Of a stretch of DNA of 64,000 nucleotides, positions 34,217 to 43,401 are shown one piece after another. The notes beneath the pieces were generated by a model, which saw only the letters and a list, made by a program, of their open reading frames with translations, searched no databases and was not told where the DNA came from. Every line of letters starts with the position of its first letter. The first letter of the stretch is position 1. This DNA is from Methanocellaceae archaeon UBA148. GTDB lineage: Archaea; Halobacteriota; UBA148. The translations under genes and the position numbers were made by a program. The stretch lies in contig DAHG01000025.1 in assembly GCA_002495885.1 (NCBI GenBank), positions 1 through 64,000 on the forward strand, written 5' to 3'.

Positions 34217-35245
34217 TCATCCCAAAATCTCTTCTGTAGCTTTTGCGATTGCACTTGCCATTTCGCTGAGTCTCGCATTTCCACCTATATCATATGTGGT
34301 ATTCCTTCCTTCTGAAATCACCTTTTCAGTGGCTTGAAAGATCGCCTGAGCTTTCTCCTTTTCCCCTAAATACTCGAGCATCCACGCACCTGCAAGTATA
34401 GTTGCCGTTGGATTTACCTTGTCTTTTCCGGCATACTTAGGGGCAGAGCCGTGCGCAGGCTCAAACATAGCATATTTATCGCCAAAGTTTGCAGAATATG
34501 CCAGACCGATACTTCCTATCAGGGCAGCGCACTCCTCACTTATTATGTCCATGAACAAGTTGGTCGATAGTAGAATCTTTTGATTGAATATTTGGGGGTT
34601 TTTGATGAGCTGTTGGGCCATGTTATCAACGTGATACTCCCATATTTCTATATCCGGGTAGTCCTTTCCGACCTTTTGAACCTCATCCACGAAAACTCCA
34701 CAGGTCAGCTTTAGGATGTTGCTTTTGTGGATGGCCACTACAGCTCCTAAACCTCTATGCTTTGCCTCTTCGAATGCATATTTGGCAATCCTATTACATG
34801 CGGATCTGGTTATCCTCCGAAATGCGATATATGTGTCCTCATCTTTTTGAATCTCAGACCCACAGTACAACCCCTCGGTCCCCTCCCTAACGCAGATAAA
34901 GTTAACATCGCCACATGGCTTCGGAGTATTTAAAAAAGTCTTTATTGGACGGACGTTTGCATATAGGTCAAATTTTTGTCTTATCGAGACAGCTACGCTT
35001 TTGAGTGTGCCTATCCCTCCAGGAGTGGTGGTAGGTCCTTTGAAACATGCATCAGATTCCTCTAAAATCCTCCAGGTTTCATCAGGAATCAATGACTTTC
35101 CATCATTTTTTTTCCACCAATCAACGCCTGCATCGCACAAAATCAGCTCCAAGTCGTGATCTGTAGCATCTAAAACTTGGATTGCCATGTCGACCAGTTC
35201 TGGTCCAACCCCATCTCCCTTGATCACTGCTACTTTTTTGGTCAT
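34217..35245 (-). CDS. Isocitrate / isopropylmalate / homoisocitrate dehydrogenase family enzyme
   Basis: 342 residues from ATG 35245; the open frame extends upstream only into the neighbouring gene. A metal- and NAD(P)-dependent oxidative decarboxylase: KVAVIKGDGVGPELVDMA at the start, GTLKSVAVSIRQKFDLYANVRP, VREGTEGLYCGSE, and the C-terminal GDKYAMFEPAHGSAPKYAG. Substrate specificity within the family is not readable. As the third gene of an operon after large and small aconitase-family subunits, it may be LeuB (leucine), AksF (coenzyme B side chain) or isocitrate dehydrogenase. The gap to the small-subunit stop is 4 bp. Confidence 0.85.
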   Translation of the reverse strand: MTKKVAVIKGDGVGPELVDMAIQVLDATDHDLELILCDAGVDWWKKNDGKSLIPDETWRILEESDACFKGPTTTPGGIGTLKSVAVSIRQKFDLYANVRPIKTFLNTPKPCGDVNFICVREGTEGLYCGSEIQKDEDTYIAFRRITRSACNRIAKYAFEEAKHRGLGAVVAIHKSNILKLTCGVFVDEVQKVGKDYPDIEIWEYHVDNMAQQLIKNPQIFNQKILLSTNLFMDIISEECAALIGSIGLAYSANFGDKYAMFEPAHGSAPKYAGKDKVNPTATILAGAWMLEYLGEKEKAQAIFQATEKVISEGRNTTYDIGGNARLSEMASAIAKATEEILG

Positions 35246-35249
35246 AGGC

Positions 35250-35765
35250 TCACTCCTGCTCGGAAAATCCACCTTTTGCATTCAGGTATGGCATCAGCCC
35301 ACTGGCATCCACCAAATCCTGCATGAATTTCGGGATCGGCTGAAATTTGTATTCCTCAGACTTCGTAATATTTCGGATGATCCCCCTATCGAAGTCCACC
35401 TCAAGCTCATCCCCTCGGCGCACTTTAGACGCCACGCCACTACATTCGATTAGGGGTAAGCCGATATTAAAGCCATTCCTGTAGAATATTCTTGCAAAAG
35501 ATTCGGCGATAATGCATGGGACTTGACATGCTTTTATGACCAAAGGTGCCTGCTCGCGTGATGAGCCGCATCCAAAATTGCTATCAGCGACGATTATCGG
35601 ATTCTTGATTTTTTTCGCATCTTCATAGAAGGTGGGGTCAATCGACTCAAAGGTATGCGATGCCAATTTTTTTGTGTCAAGTTCATCATACTTGTACTTT
35701 CCAGCTATGATCTCGTCAGTATTCGCGTCCTTTGGAAAAATCCGTATTACTTGTCCTTTTATCAT
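35250..35765 (-). CDS. Aconitase-family (LeuD/AksE-type) small subunit
   Basis: 171 residues, swivel domain of a two-subunit aconitase-superfamily hydro-lyase. Motifs: ANTDEIIAGKYKYDELD, DSNFGCGSSREQAP, and FARIFYRNGFNIGLPLIE. In methanogen enzymes the loop after DTD-x-I-I has YLRT in homoaconitase and YLV-type sequence in isopropylmalate isomerase. Here it is KYKYD, matching neither, so the substrate is open. Its ATG overlaps the large-subunit stop by 4 bp. Possible substrates: isopropylmalate, homocitrate, citrate or a dimethylmalate-like acid. Confidence 0.88.
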   Translation of the reverse strand: MIKGQVIRIFPKDANTDEIIAGKYKYDELDTKKLASHTFESIDPTFYEDAKKIKNPIIVADSNFGCGSSREQAPLVIKACQVPCIIAESFARIFYRNGFNIGLPLIECSGVASKVRRGDELEVDFDRGIIRNITKSEEYKFQPIPKFMQDLVDASGLMPYLNAKGGFSEQE

Positions 35766-37018
35766 CCCTTTATACTCCTTGGGTCTGTTATTTTTCCTGT
35801 TATAGCGCTAGCTGCAGCCGTGGCAGGACTACATAGGTAGATCTCAGATTTATCATTTCCCATTCGACCTTTGAAGTTTCTATTTTGGGTTGATAAAGCA
35901 ACTTCTCCGTCTCCTAGGGCAACGGTCCTCCCAATGCAGAAGCCACACCCTGGAGCTCCGATGGACGCTCCTGACCGCAAAAAAGTCTCTATGATGCCTT
36001 CACAAATGGCCTGAATTAGGATGCTCCTGCTAGCAGGATATATCACCAATCTTGTATCTTTTACGACCTCTTTTCCTTTCAGTATCCCAGCAGCTATGCG
36101 AAGGTCTTCCATGCGACCATTGGTGCAAGAGCCAATGCAGACCTGATCTATTTCCATCCCTTCGAATTCGGCTACCGAAGCAACTTTGTCTACTCTGTGA
36201 GAGTGGGCTATCATCGGCTCCAAGCAAGACGCATCTATGGTGATTTCTTCTTTGTAGGTTGCATCCCTGTCTGGGCTCAAAGCCTTGTATTCATTGCCCC
36301 TTCCATGTGCCTCCAAAAAGCTCTTGACTTTTTCGTCCGCTATACACAACCCAGTCTTGCCTCCGGCTTCTATAGCCATGTTGCACATCGTCATTCTAGA
36401 CTCTATACTCATTCTATCAACGGTATCCCCTAAAAACTCCATAGACATATACGTTGCTCCTTCCGCGGTTATCTCTCCAATTATGTGTAAAATCACGTCT
36501 TTGGAATAAACGCGCTCTTTTAACTCTCCTACTACTTTGATCTTGAACGATTCTGGGACCTTGAGCCACGTCCTTCCATAGGCCATGATTGCCCCTACGT
36601 CTGTAGAGCCCATTCCAGTAGAGAAGGCACCAAGAGCGCCATGGGTACATGTATGGCTATCGCCTCCAATGATGATCTTCCAAGGGGCTGCAAATTTTTC
36701 TGCAACTATCTGGTGGCAAATGCCATCCCCATTCTCAAAGAAATGGATTTTATTCTTCCAAGCGAATTCTCGCATGAGAGCGTGCACATTGGAGATTTTT
36801 TCGCTTGGGGATGGAGATGCGTGATCGCATATTCCCATGACTTTGTTTGGATCAAAAACATCTCGCGTCCCCAAAGTCTCCATTTGCTGAATGGCAAGTG
36901 GCATTGTTCCGTCATGAGCGAACACTAAATCTATTGGTGTGACAATTATTTCACCAGCCACGATGTCAGTATTAGTTTTAGCTGAAAGTATTTTCTCAGC
37001 CATCGTTTGGTTGCTCAT
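35762..37018 (-). CDS. Aconitase-family (LeuC/AksD-type) large subunit
   Basis: 418 residues, the [4Fe-4S] cluster subunit. The cluster cysteines lie in CIGSCTNGR and in GAPGCGFCIG. Substrate-binding motifs HDGTMPLAI, GGDSHTCTHGALGAFSTGMG and NMAIEAGGKTG are present. The 418-residue size is that of the archaeal LeuC/homoaconitase group, not of single-chain aconitase. It heads a three-gene operon with the small subunit and the dehydrogenase, and is divergent from DacZ across an 80-bp gap with a shared TATA-like core. Confidence 0.9.
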   Translation of the reverse strand: MSNQTMAEKILSAKTNTDIVAGEIIVTPIDLVFAHDGTMPLAIQQMETLGTRDVFDPNKVMGICDHASPSPSEKISNVHALMREFAWKNKIHFFENGDGICHQIVAEKFAAPWKIIIGGDSHTCTHGALGAFSTGMGSTDVGAIMAYGRTWLKVPESFKIKVVGELKERVYSKDVILHIIGEITAEGATYMSMEFLGDTVDRMSIESRMTMCNMAIEAGGKTGLCIADEKVKSFLEAHGRGNEYKALSPDRDATYKEEITIDASCLEPMIAHSHRVDKVASVAEFEGMEIDQVCIGSCTNGRMEDLRIAAGILKGKEVVKDTRLVIYPASRSILIQAICEGIIETFLRSGASIGAPGCGFCIGRTVALGDGEVALSTQNRNFKGRMGNDKSEIYLCSPATAAASAITGKITDPRSIKG

Positions 37019-37036
37019 AGAATCATAGGTGATACA

Positions 37037-37047
37037 CTTATTATATA
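37037..37047. promoter_or_regulatory. TATA-like core in the gap between the aconitase operon and dacZ
   Basis: TTATTATATAG lies in the 80-bp divergent gap. It is about 55 bp before ATG 37099 on the plus strand and about 20-30 bp before ATG 37018 on the minus strand, so it can serve either direction. Inference from spacing only. Confidence 0.4.
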
Positions 37048-37098
37048 GAAGTTTTTATCTTGGCTTAAGTAAAATAGGCAAAACAAAGGGACACGAAT

Positions 37099-37860
37099 AT
37101 GGGTACAAAGGTACAAATTTATGAGGCTGCAGTTAAGTTGGCAGAGGAGATAAATGCCGCAGCGATCATCGTTACTGGTGATGCACAAAAGAGATTAGAG
37201 ACGAAAATTCCGATTCTAGTTGCAATGCAAGAATGGCAAGGTGATTTGACTAGGATCTATAAACTGAGAGATGCTGTCTTAAGTGCGTATGTTGATGGCA
37301 AACTCAAGATGAACGACACCGTGGTTGGGATACTTGGCAATATGGTCATCGCATATGATCTGCGCGAAGAGCCGGTAATCCTAAGCTTGAATAAAAGCGC
37401 TGACAGGATCGCGCCGAAAGTGACTCAAGCCATTTTAGATGTAGCCCTAGAACTTGGATACGAAGGTAGGGAAGGCAAGAGTGTGGGAACTGCTTTTACC
37501 ATAGGGGACACAGACGAAGTTCTCAAGAGGTCCCACCAGCTCATTCTCAATCCCTACGAGGGACATAGCGCTGAAGATAGAGATGTAACAAATCAAGATA
37601 ATTGGGAAACGATAAAGGATTTTGCACAATTAGATGGGATGTTCGTCGTTGATGAGAATGGAAAAATCTTGGCTGCTGGCAGATATCTTGATGTGAATGC
37701 TGATGGTATAAAAATACAAAAAGGATTGGGTGGGCGACATATAGCGGCAGCAGCCATAACAAGGGATACAAATGCGATTGCCATCACTGTTTCACAAAGT
37801 GGTGGAACAGTTCGGACCTATAAAGACGGACTACAAATAGCTGAGATAGAATCGCACTAG
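37099..37860 (+). CDS. dacZ: DacZ-like diadenylate cyclase (c-di-AMP synthesis)
   Basis: 253 residues. The N-terminal part (about 1-155) is the alpha/beta domain of archaeal DacZ, with GREGKSVGTAFTIGD at the link. Residues about 165-245 are the DisA_N/DAC catalytic domain: LDGMFVVDENGKILAAGRYLD and KGLGGRHIAAAAITR. The classic DGA and RHR motifs read D179-G180-M181 and R213-H214-I215 here, a mild departure. It should make c-di-AMP from two ATP, which in archaea is linked to osmotic balance and K+ control. Its own promoter is in the divergent gap. Confidence 0.82.
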   Translation: MGTKVQIYEAAVKLAEEINAAAIIVTGDAQKRLETKIPILVAMQEWQGDLTRIYKLRDAVLSAYVDGKLKMNDTVVGILGNMVIAYDLREEPVILSLNKSADRIAPKVTQAILDVALELGYEGREGKSVGTAFTIGDTDEVLKRSHQLILNPYEGHSAEDRDVTNQDNWETIKDFAQLDGMFVVDENGKILAAGRYLDVNADGIKIQKGLGGRHIAAAAITRDTNAIAITVSQSGGTVRTYKDGLQIAEIESH

Positions 37861-38227
37861 GTAAAAATGAGTTGACCCGCTTTAATGGCTCTGTATCTAA
37901 TTTATCCCTCGTTCAGCGTAGTTCTGATAAAATTATTTATTATATCAGCACTTTTGAACTCAAAACTATACTATATACACCAATTCGATGCAATCTAATC
38001 GCTGAAATCCCTTTCCTTTCATATGACCCCCTGTTCTCATCATCTACGGGTACTTTTCAGGTAATCGATTCACCATTTACTTCTAACCTATAGTGTAGAT
38101 ATGATGAATTTTGGGGGGGCGATCCAGTGCGTAGGATTTTATTTTTTCACTTAATCTGATTGAATCGTCGTATTTTTTTCCAATATTTTATTTTCCAAGA
38201 TTTTTTTGGGGATATAAGTTTGTTATA
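37861..38227. other. 367-bp non-coding stretch
   Basis: No credible gene, RNA or repeat seen. A short frame over 37872-38093 has the residue mix of non-coding A/T-rich DNA. The region separates the 3' ends of dacZ and the TPR gene. Several T-runs (about 38141-38210) lie here and could end the dacZ transcript. Confidence 0.4.
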
Positions 38228-38779
38228 TTATCTTGTATTATATTGTTTTGTATGCCCTACAATGGCTAACTTAGCATATTCTGGATCTATCTCTATGGCC
38301 TTGTCAAAGCATTTGACTGCCTCATCACGTTTTTCGAGATTTACCAGTGCAATGCCTTTGTTATGCCATGCTTCAGCATGGTTTGGATCTATCTCTATGA
38401 CCTTGTCAAAGCATTCGATTGCCTCATCATGTCTTTTAAGAAATCCGAGTCCTGTGCCTTTGTTAGACCAGGCGTCAGTATGTTTTGGATCTGTTTCTAG
38501 GATCTTGTCAAAGCATTCGATTGCTTCATCATATTTTTCAAGAATTCCCAGTGCAACTCCTTTTTTAGACCATGCATCAGCATGGTTTGGATCTAGTTGA
38601 GTAATGCGATCAAATACTTTTATAGCTTCATCGTGAACTTCACGTTCCCCCAACCAAGCACCTACAACAAGCAGATCTCCTATATCGCTGACTTCAGTTA
38701 GTTCTAAAGCTTCATCTAATTTCCTTTCCTTAAGAAGCTTATTGATTTTCTCAATCCTCTTTTCTTCATTTTCAGACAT
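38228..38779 (-). CDS. TPR repeat protein
   Basis: 183 residues, soluble. A helical head (EKRIEKINKLLKERKLDEAL) is followed by four near-identical 34-residue tetratricopeptide repeats, about residues 50-183, each with the pattern D-E-A-I-x-C-F-D-K-x-x-E-x-D-P-x-H-x-x-A-W-x-x-K-G. Such arrays bind partner proteins. The very high repeat-to-repeat identity suggests recent expansion. It has no operon partner. Long blank regions lie on both sides. Confidence 0.85.
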   Translation of the reverse strand: MSENEEKRIEKINKLLKERKLDEALELTEVSDIGDLLVVGAWLGEREVHDEAIKVFDRITQLDPNHADAWSKKGVALGILEKYDEAIECFDKILETDPKHTDAWSNKGTGLGFLKRHDEAIECFDKVIEIDPNHAEAWHNKGIALVNLEKRDEAVKCFDKAIEIDPEYAKLAIVGHTKQYNTR

Positions 38780-39136
38780 TTTTATTCCTCGTGTACTCTA
38801 TCAAGTAAGTGAAATGCCGGATATTACATCATCATACAAAATTTACTATATATAAAATAAACGGAATTCGCGTTTTGTCCAACGTTGGAATTATGCATAA
38901 AATTTTGATTTGACATTTTGCTCATTACATTTAGTCTCCATTATAAAATCTATTGGTCTCTTTTTTCTTCTCCAATTATTCTTTCATATCATATTATTGT
39001 TTATCGCCCTCAGCATCCTGAATAATACGCGTTGTCAACGTGTTGTATGCTATCTATTTATTAACCAGAAGAGTCAGATAAAAAAGGTAAGTGCTGAATG
39101 ACGAAATAGCTATTTTTTTTTTTTACATATTATCGT
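38780..39136. other. 357-bp non-coding stretch
   Basis: A/T-rich with no credible gene. It contains a T12 run at about 39112-39123. The TPR gene promoter must be near 38800-38850 on the minus strand, where TATATATAAAAT-like sequence is present. Confidence 0.4.
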
Positions 39137-39673
39137 CTACCTTTTTTGATTTAGACGTAGGTAAAATATCACGGCAAAAGCGTGACTGATTAAGGCAAAT
39201 CCTATCCAAGACATCGTTTTTGATATTTCTAAGCCCACAAGGCATATTATGATTACACCGATGACTCCTATCGCTATCTCATATGGGATGCGACTTATGT
39301 ATGCTATCCTGGGATTAACTTTTTCCACTAATGCGCCATAAGTTTTCCATTCTTTTGAATGTCTGGCCGTGTGCGCTAACCAAAACTGGTTAAGGTTATG
39401 GGATGCGGCCAAGAGCCCCATCACAAACAGCATAATTGATGGATTCAGCCAAAAGGCAAACATCGCGCATAACACAAGATTTAAAGGTATCCAGCGTTTC
39501 CATCCGGCTCTTTTCGCGATCGGATTTAATTCCCACTCCAAGGTTGGAGTTAAATACCATGTGCTCAGTAGGTCTAAAGTTCTCCCAGTTACAGCGATAG
39601 CAAGGTTGATTAAGTACTGCCAAGGTGACAAAGTCAAGACAGTTACAATAAAATGATTTATCAAATGCGACAT
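39137..39673 (-). CDS. Multi-pass membrane protein, DUF5658-like
   Basis: 178 residues with four or five membrane helices (about 14-34, 61-90, 128-152, 156-174). The block RTLDLLSTWYLTPTLEWELN followed by PIAKRAGW recalls the small DUF5658 membrane family, in which a D-x-x-S-T and an E-x-N-P are conserved; this is a tentative recall. No function is known. It is monocistronic and divergent from the EF-2 gene over a 221-bp A/T-rich gap. Confidence 0.6.
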   Translation of the reverse strand: MSHLINHFIVTVLTLSPWQYLINLAIAVTGRTLDLLSTWYLTPTLEWELNPIAKRAGWKRWIPLNLVLCAMFAFWLNPSIMLFVMGLLAASHNLNQFWLAHTARHSKEWKTYGALVEKVNPRIAYISRIPYEIAIGVIGVIIICLVGLEISKTMSWIGFALISHAFAVIFYLRLNQKR

Positions 39674-39829
39674 TTTTCGACCTCAACACATTTTTCCTTA
39701 CTTTAACTCAGACTACACCCAAGATTCACGCATAATATTTTTTATTGTTTTGGAGATAAAGGCATCCAAAGAAAATTAAATATTTCAATAAATAAAATAC
39801 AAAATGATAAAACCTCATGGACAACATCC

Positions 39830-39838
39830 TTATATATT
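39830..39838 (+). promoter_or_regulatory. TATA box of the EF-2 operon
   Basis: TTATATATT at 39830-39838 is a strong archaeal TATA box 57 bp before the EF-2 ATG. A second, weaker TTTATAGTTTATA lies at about 39863. GGAG at 39885-39888 is the ribosome-binding site. Confidence 0.55.
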
Positions 39839-39894
39839 ATAACATAAAGCTAGGTAAGACCTTTTATAGTTTATAGGTAAATAAGGAGTATTGC

Positions 39895-42084
39895 ATGACC
39901 AGAAGAGAAAAGACCGTCGAACGAGCGAAAAAGCTTATGGGCAGGCCAGAAAGAATAAGGGACATTGGCATTGTCGCTCATATTGATCATGGTAAGACTA
40001 CCCTGACTGATAGCTTGTTAGCTGGAGCAGGCATCATCTCTCAAGAGCTGGCAGGAACGCAGCTTTTTATGGATTTTTATGAATTGGAACAAGAGCGGGG
40101 CATAACGATCAACGCAGCGAACGTCTCAATGGTACACGATTTCAAGGGCGAAGAGTATCTCATCAACCTGATTGATACACCAGGTCACGTAGATTTTGGT
40201 GGTGATGTCACAAGAGCAATGAGGGCAGTGGATGGCGCAATAGTTGTCGTAGATGCAGTGGAAGGTATCATGCCGCAGACCGAAACTGTACTACGTCAGG
40301 CATTAAGGGAGAACGTAAAGCCTGTGCTGTTCATAAACAAGGTTGATCGTCTCATCAATGAGTTGAAAGTCGATAAAAATGAAATGCAACTCCGCCTGAG
40401 CAAAATAATCGATGATGTAAATAAGCTCATCAAGAACATGAACAAAGAAAAATATGAGCGTGGTTGGAGAGTAGATACCTCTGAAGGAAGTGTTGCATTC
40501 GGTTCTGCTTTATACAAATGGGCGATTAGTGTGCACTCTATGAAAGAAAATGGCATTGGTTTTAAAGAGGTTTATGATCATTGTCACAGCGGGGATGTAA
40601 AACCGTTGGCAGAGAAGTGCCCTCTGCATCAAATACTTCTTGATATGGTAATCCCTCTCCTCCCCAATCCTTTAGAGGCACAAAAAGATCGAATAGCAGC
40701 TATCTGGCATGGTGATCGGGAAAGTGTCGTAGGCGAAGCGATGGAAAAATGTGACCCTAATGGCCCCATTGCATTGATGGTAACCGACATCATGGTGGAC
40801 CCTCATGCTGGGGAGGTGGCAACTGGGCGGCTCTTTAGTGGTACATTGCGAAGAGGGCAAGAATTGCGTGTTTCGGGTGTGCCCAACTCAAGTAGGGTAC
40901 AGCAGGTTGGTATATTCATCGGTCCTGAAAGATTAGATGTGGAGGAGATCCCGGCTGGAAACATCGTTGCCATAACTGGCATTAAGGATGTGATAGTTGG
41001 CTCAACTGTTTCTTCCATAGAGATGATTCCTTTTGAGTCGATCAAATACGTTAGCGAGCCAGTGGTTACAGTTGCAGTTGAAGCCGAGCATACGAAAGAT
41101 CTGCCCAAACTAATAGAAGTGCTAAGGCAACTTTCAAAAGAGGATCCCACGCTCAAGGTCGAAATAGATGAGGAGACAGGCGAGCATTTGATATCTGGTA
41201 TGGGTGAATTGCATCTGGAGATAGTTGCCTATAGAATTAAGCACGATCATAAAGTTCCTATTACGACCTCACCACCAATAGTCGTCTATCGAGAGAGCAT
41301 ACAAGGCAGAGCAGGACCTGTAGAGGGTAAATCTCCCAATAGGCACAACAGATTTTATATCTTGGTTGAGCCGTTGCCAAAGGAGGTCATCCAATTGATC
41401 AAATCCGACGCGGTGTCAATGAGGACGAAGGAACTTGAGCGAAGACAAATGTTAATGGAAGCTGGAATGGACAAAGAGGAAGCCAAGAATATCGCAGGAA
41501 TTCATGGTTCAAATGTACTTCTCGATATGACCAAGGGAATCCAATATCTCAGAGAGACCATGGAACTGATCCTAGAGGGGTTTGAAGAGGTTATGCGAAA
41601 CGGTCCTTTGGCCAAGGAGCCATGCCAGGGTATAAAGGCTAAGTTGATGGATGTAAAGCTACATGAAGACGCAGTGCACAGAGGTCCAGCGCAGGTCATT
41701 CCTGCTGCAAGGCAGGCGATTCAAGCAGGCATATTGATGGCACGTCCGTCACTCCTTGAGCCAATTCTAGATGTATATATCCAGGTTCCAGCAGACTACA
41801 TGGGTAGCGCATCCAGAGAGATTCAAGGGCGCCGAGGGCAGATTTTAGAGGTCCGTTCTGAGGGAGATATGGTTATTGTTAGGGGTAAAGCACCTGTAGG
41901 AGAGCTTTTTGGGTTTGCAGGAAGTATCCGATCTGCCACTGAGGGACGGGCCCTGTGGAGTACAGAATATGCCGGATTTGAACCTCTCCCATCAAATCTT
42001 CAGGTGGATATTGTAAGGCAAATAAGGCAAAGAAAAGGTTTAAAATTAGAGATGCCTAAACCAAGTGATTATGTTGACCAGTAA
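39895..42084 (+). CDS. fusA: Translation elongation factor EF-2
   Basis: 729 residues; the GTPase that translocates the ribosome. G1 AHIDHGKTTLTDS, G3 DTPGHVDF, G4 NKVD are all present, with RGITI in the switch region. Domain IV keeps the diphthamide loop HEDAVHRGPAQVIPAARQ, so the His modification site is intact. Standard archaeal length and no intein. It is first in a cluster with EF-1alpha, S10 and FBP aldolase/phosphatase, preceded by a strong TATA box and GGAG. Confidence 0.96.
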   Translation: MTRREKTVERAKKLMGRPERIRDIGIVAHIDHGKTTLTDSLLAGAGIISQELAGTQLFMDFYELEQERGITINAANVSMVHDFKGEEYLINLIDTPGHVDFGGDVTRAMRAVDGAIVVVDAVEGIMPQTETVLRQALRENVKPVLFINKVDRLINELKVDKNEMQLRLSKIIDDVNKLIKNMNKEKYERGWRVDTSEGSVAFGSALYKWAISVHSMKENGIGFKEVYDHCHSGDVKPLAEKCPLHQILLDMVIPLLPNPLEAQKDRIAAIWHGDRESVVGEAMEKCDPNGPIALMVTDIMVDPHAGEVATGRLFSGTLRRGQELRVSGVPNSSRVQQVGIFIGPERLDVEEIPAGNIVAITGIKDVIVGSTVSSIEMIPFESIKYVSEPVVTVAVEAEHTKDLPKLIEVLRQLSKEDPTLKVEIDEETGEHLISGMGELHLEIVAYRIKHDHKVPITTSPPIVVYRESIQGRAGPVEGKSPNRHNRFYILVEPLPKEVIQLIKSDAVSMRTKELERRQMLMEAGMDKEEAKNIAGIHGSNVLLDMTKGIQYLRETMELILEGFEEVMRNGPLAKEPCQGIKAKLMDVKLHEDAVHRGPAQVIPAARQAIQAGILMARPSLLEPILDVYIQVPADYMGSASREIQGRRGQILEVRSEGDMVIVRGKAPVGELFGFAGSIRSATEGRALWSTEYAGFEPLPSNLQVDIVRQIRQRKGLKLEMPKPSDYVDQ

Positions 42085-42136
42085 GCAAAAAGATTTAAAG
42101 TCAAAAGCTCTAAAAGGGTGTTGAGGAGAATAAAGT

Positions 42137-43399
42137 ATGACGAAATCACATCTAAATTTGGCAGTGATCGGTCACGTTGATCATGGAAAGTCAACTATGG
42201 TAGGAAGACTCTTATCCGAAACAGGGGCTATTCCAGCGCACATGATCGAGCAATACAAAAAAGAGGCAGAAGCAAAGGGAAAAGCCACGTTCGAGTACGC
42301 ATGGGTCATGGATACTTTGAAAGAGGAGCAAGACCGTGGTTTGACTATCGACGTCGCTCATAAGAGATTTGATACCTCTAAGTATTATTTCACCGTAGTA
42401 GATTGCCCTGGTCATAGGGACTTCGTAAAGAACATGATCACCGGAACCTCTCAGGCAGATGCCACTGTGTTAGTGGTTAGCGTAATTGAGGGAGTTCAGC
42501 CACAGACGAAAGAACATGTATTTCTCGCGAGAACGCTGGGAATCAATCAAATGATCGTTGCTCTAAACAAGTTAGATGATGCAAACTACTCTGAAAAAAA
42601 ATACAATGAGGTCAAATCAGATGTCACCAATCTCTTGAAGTCGGTGGGGTTCAAGCCAGAGCAAGTCCAGTATGTTGGAGTATCAGCCTACAAGGGAGAC
42701 AATATCACAAAGAAGAGTGAAAACACAAAATGGTATGCTGGACCAACGCTCTTAGAGGCGCTTGATAACCTAAAGGAACCAGAGAAGCCTATTACCTTAC
42801 CCTTGAGAGTGCCTGTCCAGGATGTGTACACTATCTCGGGTGTGGGTACTGTCCCAGTCGGTAGAGTTGAATCTGGTAAAATGAAGAAGGGCGATAAGAT
42901 AATCTTCCAGCCATCTAACGTTTCCGGAGAGGTAAAATCGATTGAGATGCACCATGAAGAGATTCCAGAAGCGCTACCAGGTGATAATATTGGTTGGAAT
43001 GTGCGTGGTATAAATAAAGGAGACATACGAAGAGGCGATGTTTGTGGGCATCCGGATAACCCCCCCACAGTAGCGGAGGAGTTTACTGTGCAAATCGTCG
43101 TTTTACAGCATCCGTCTGCGATTACAGTTGGTTACACGCCGGTATTTCACTGCCACACAGCCCAAGTCGCGTGCACCATTACTGAGATCAAAAAGAAGCT
43201 TGATCCAAAGACGGGAGCAGTCCTAGAGACAAATCCAGACTTCATAAAGGCTGGTGATGCAGCGATACTCCAGATCAAGCCAACTCGGCCATTGGTTGTA
43301 GAAAATGTCAAGAAAATCCCTCAGCTAGGAAGATTTGCGATCAGGGATATGGGGCAGACCATAGCAGCAGGTATGGTCATAGATATTAAACCAAGATAA
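42137..43399 (+). CDS. tuf: Translation elongation factor EF-1alpha
   Basis: 420 residues; brings aminoacyl-tRNA to the ribosome. G1 GHVDHGKSTMVGRL, G3 DCPGHRDFVKNM, G4 NKLD and the tRNA-binding FHCHTAQVACTI region are clear. Two beta-barrel domains follow the GTPase, ending in RFAIRDMGQTIAAGMVIDI. The 52-bp gap to EF-2 contains a purine-rich GAGGAG ribosome-binding site. rps10 follows 2 bp after the stop, the usual archaeal arrangement. Confidence 0.97.
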   Translation: MTKSHLNLAVIGHVDHGKSTMVGRLLSETGAIPAHMIEQYKKEAEAKGKATFEYAWVMDTLKEEQDRGLTIDVAHKRFDTSKYYFTVVDCPGHRDFVKNMITGTSQADATVLVVSVIEGVQPQTKEHVFLARTLGINQMIVALNKLDDANYSEKKYNEVKSDVTNLLKSVGFKPEQVQYVGVSAYKGDNITKKSENTKWYAGPTLLEALDNLKEPEKPITLPLRVPVQDVYTISGVGTVPVGRVESGKMKKGDKIIFQPSNVSGEVKSIEMHHEEIPEALPGDNIGWNVRGINKGDIRRGDVCGHPDNPPTVAEEFTVQIVVLQHPSAITVGYTPVFHCHTAQVACTITEIKKKLDPKTGAVLETNPDFIKAGDAAILQIKPTRPLVVENVKKIPQLGRFAIRDMGQTIAAGMVIDIKPR

Positions 43400-43401
43400 A
43401 C

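Noticed and set aside
37872..38093. 73-codon plus-strand frame after dacZ
   Set aside because: No ribosome-binding site, no family features, residue mix of non-coding A/T-rich DNA.
38160..38600. 146-codon plus-strand frame opposite the TPR gene
   Set aside because: Its repeats mirror the TPR repeats on the other strand.
38228..38779. Possible CRISPR-like repeat array
   Set aside because: The ~100-bp periodicity is coding TPR repeats; no spacer-repeat structure, and no CRISPR array was seen elsewhere in the window.
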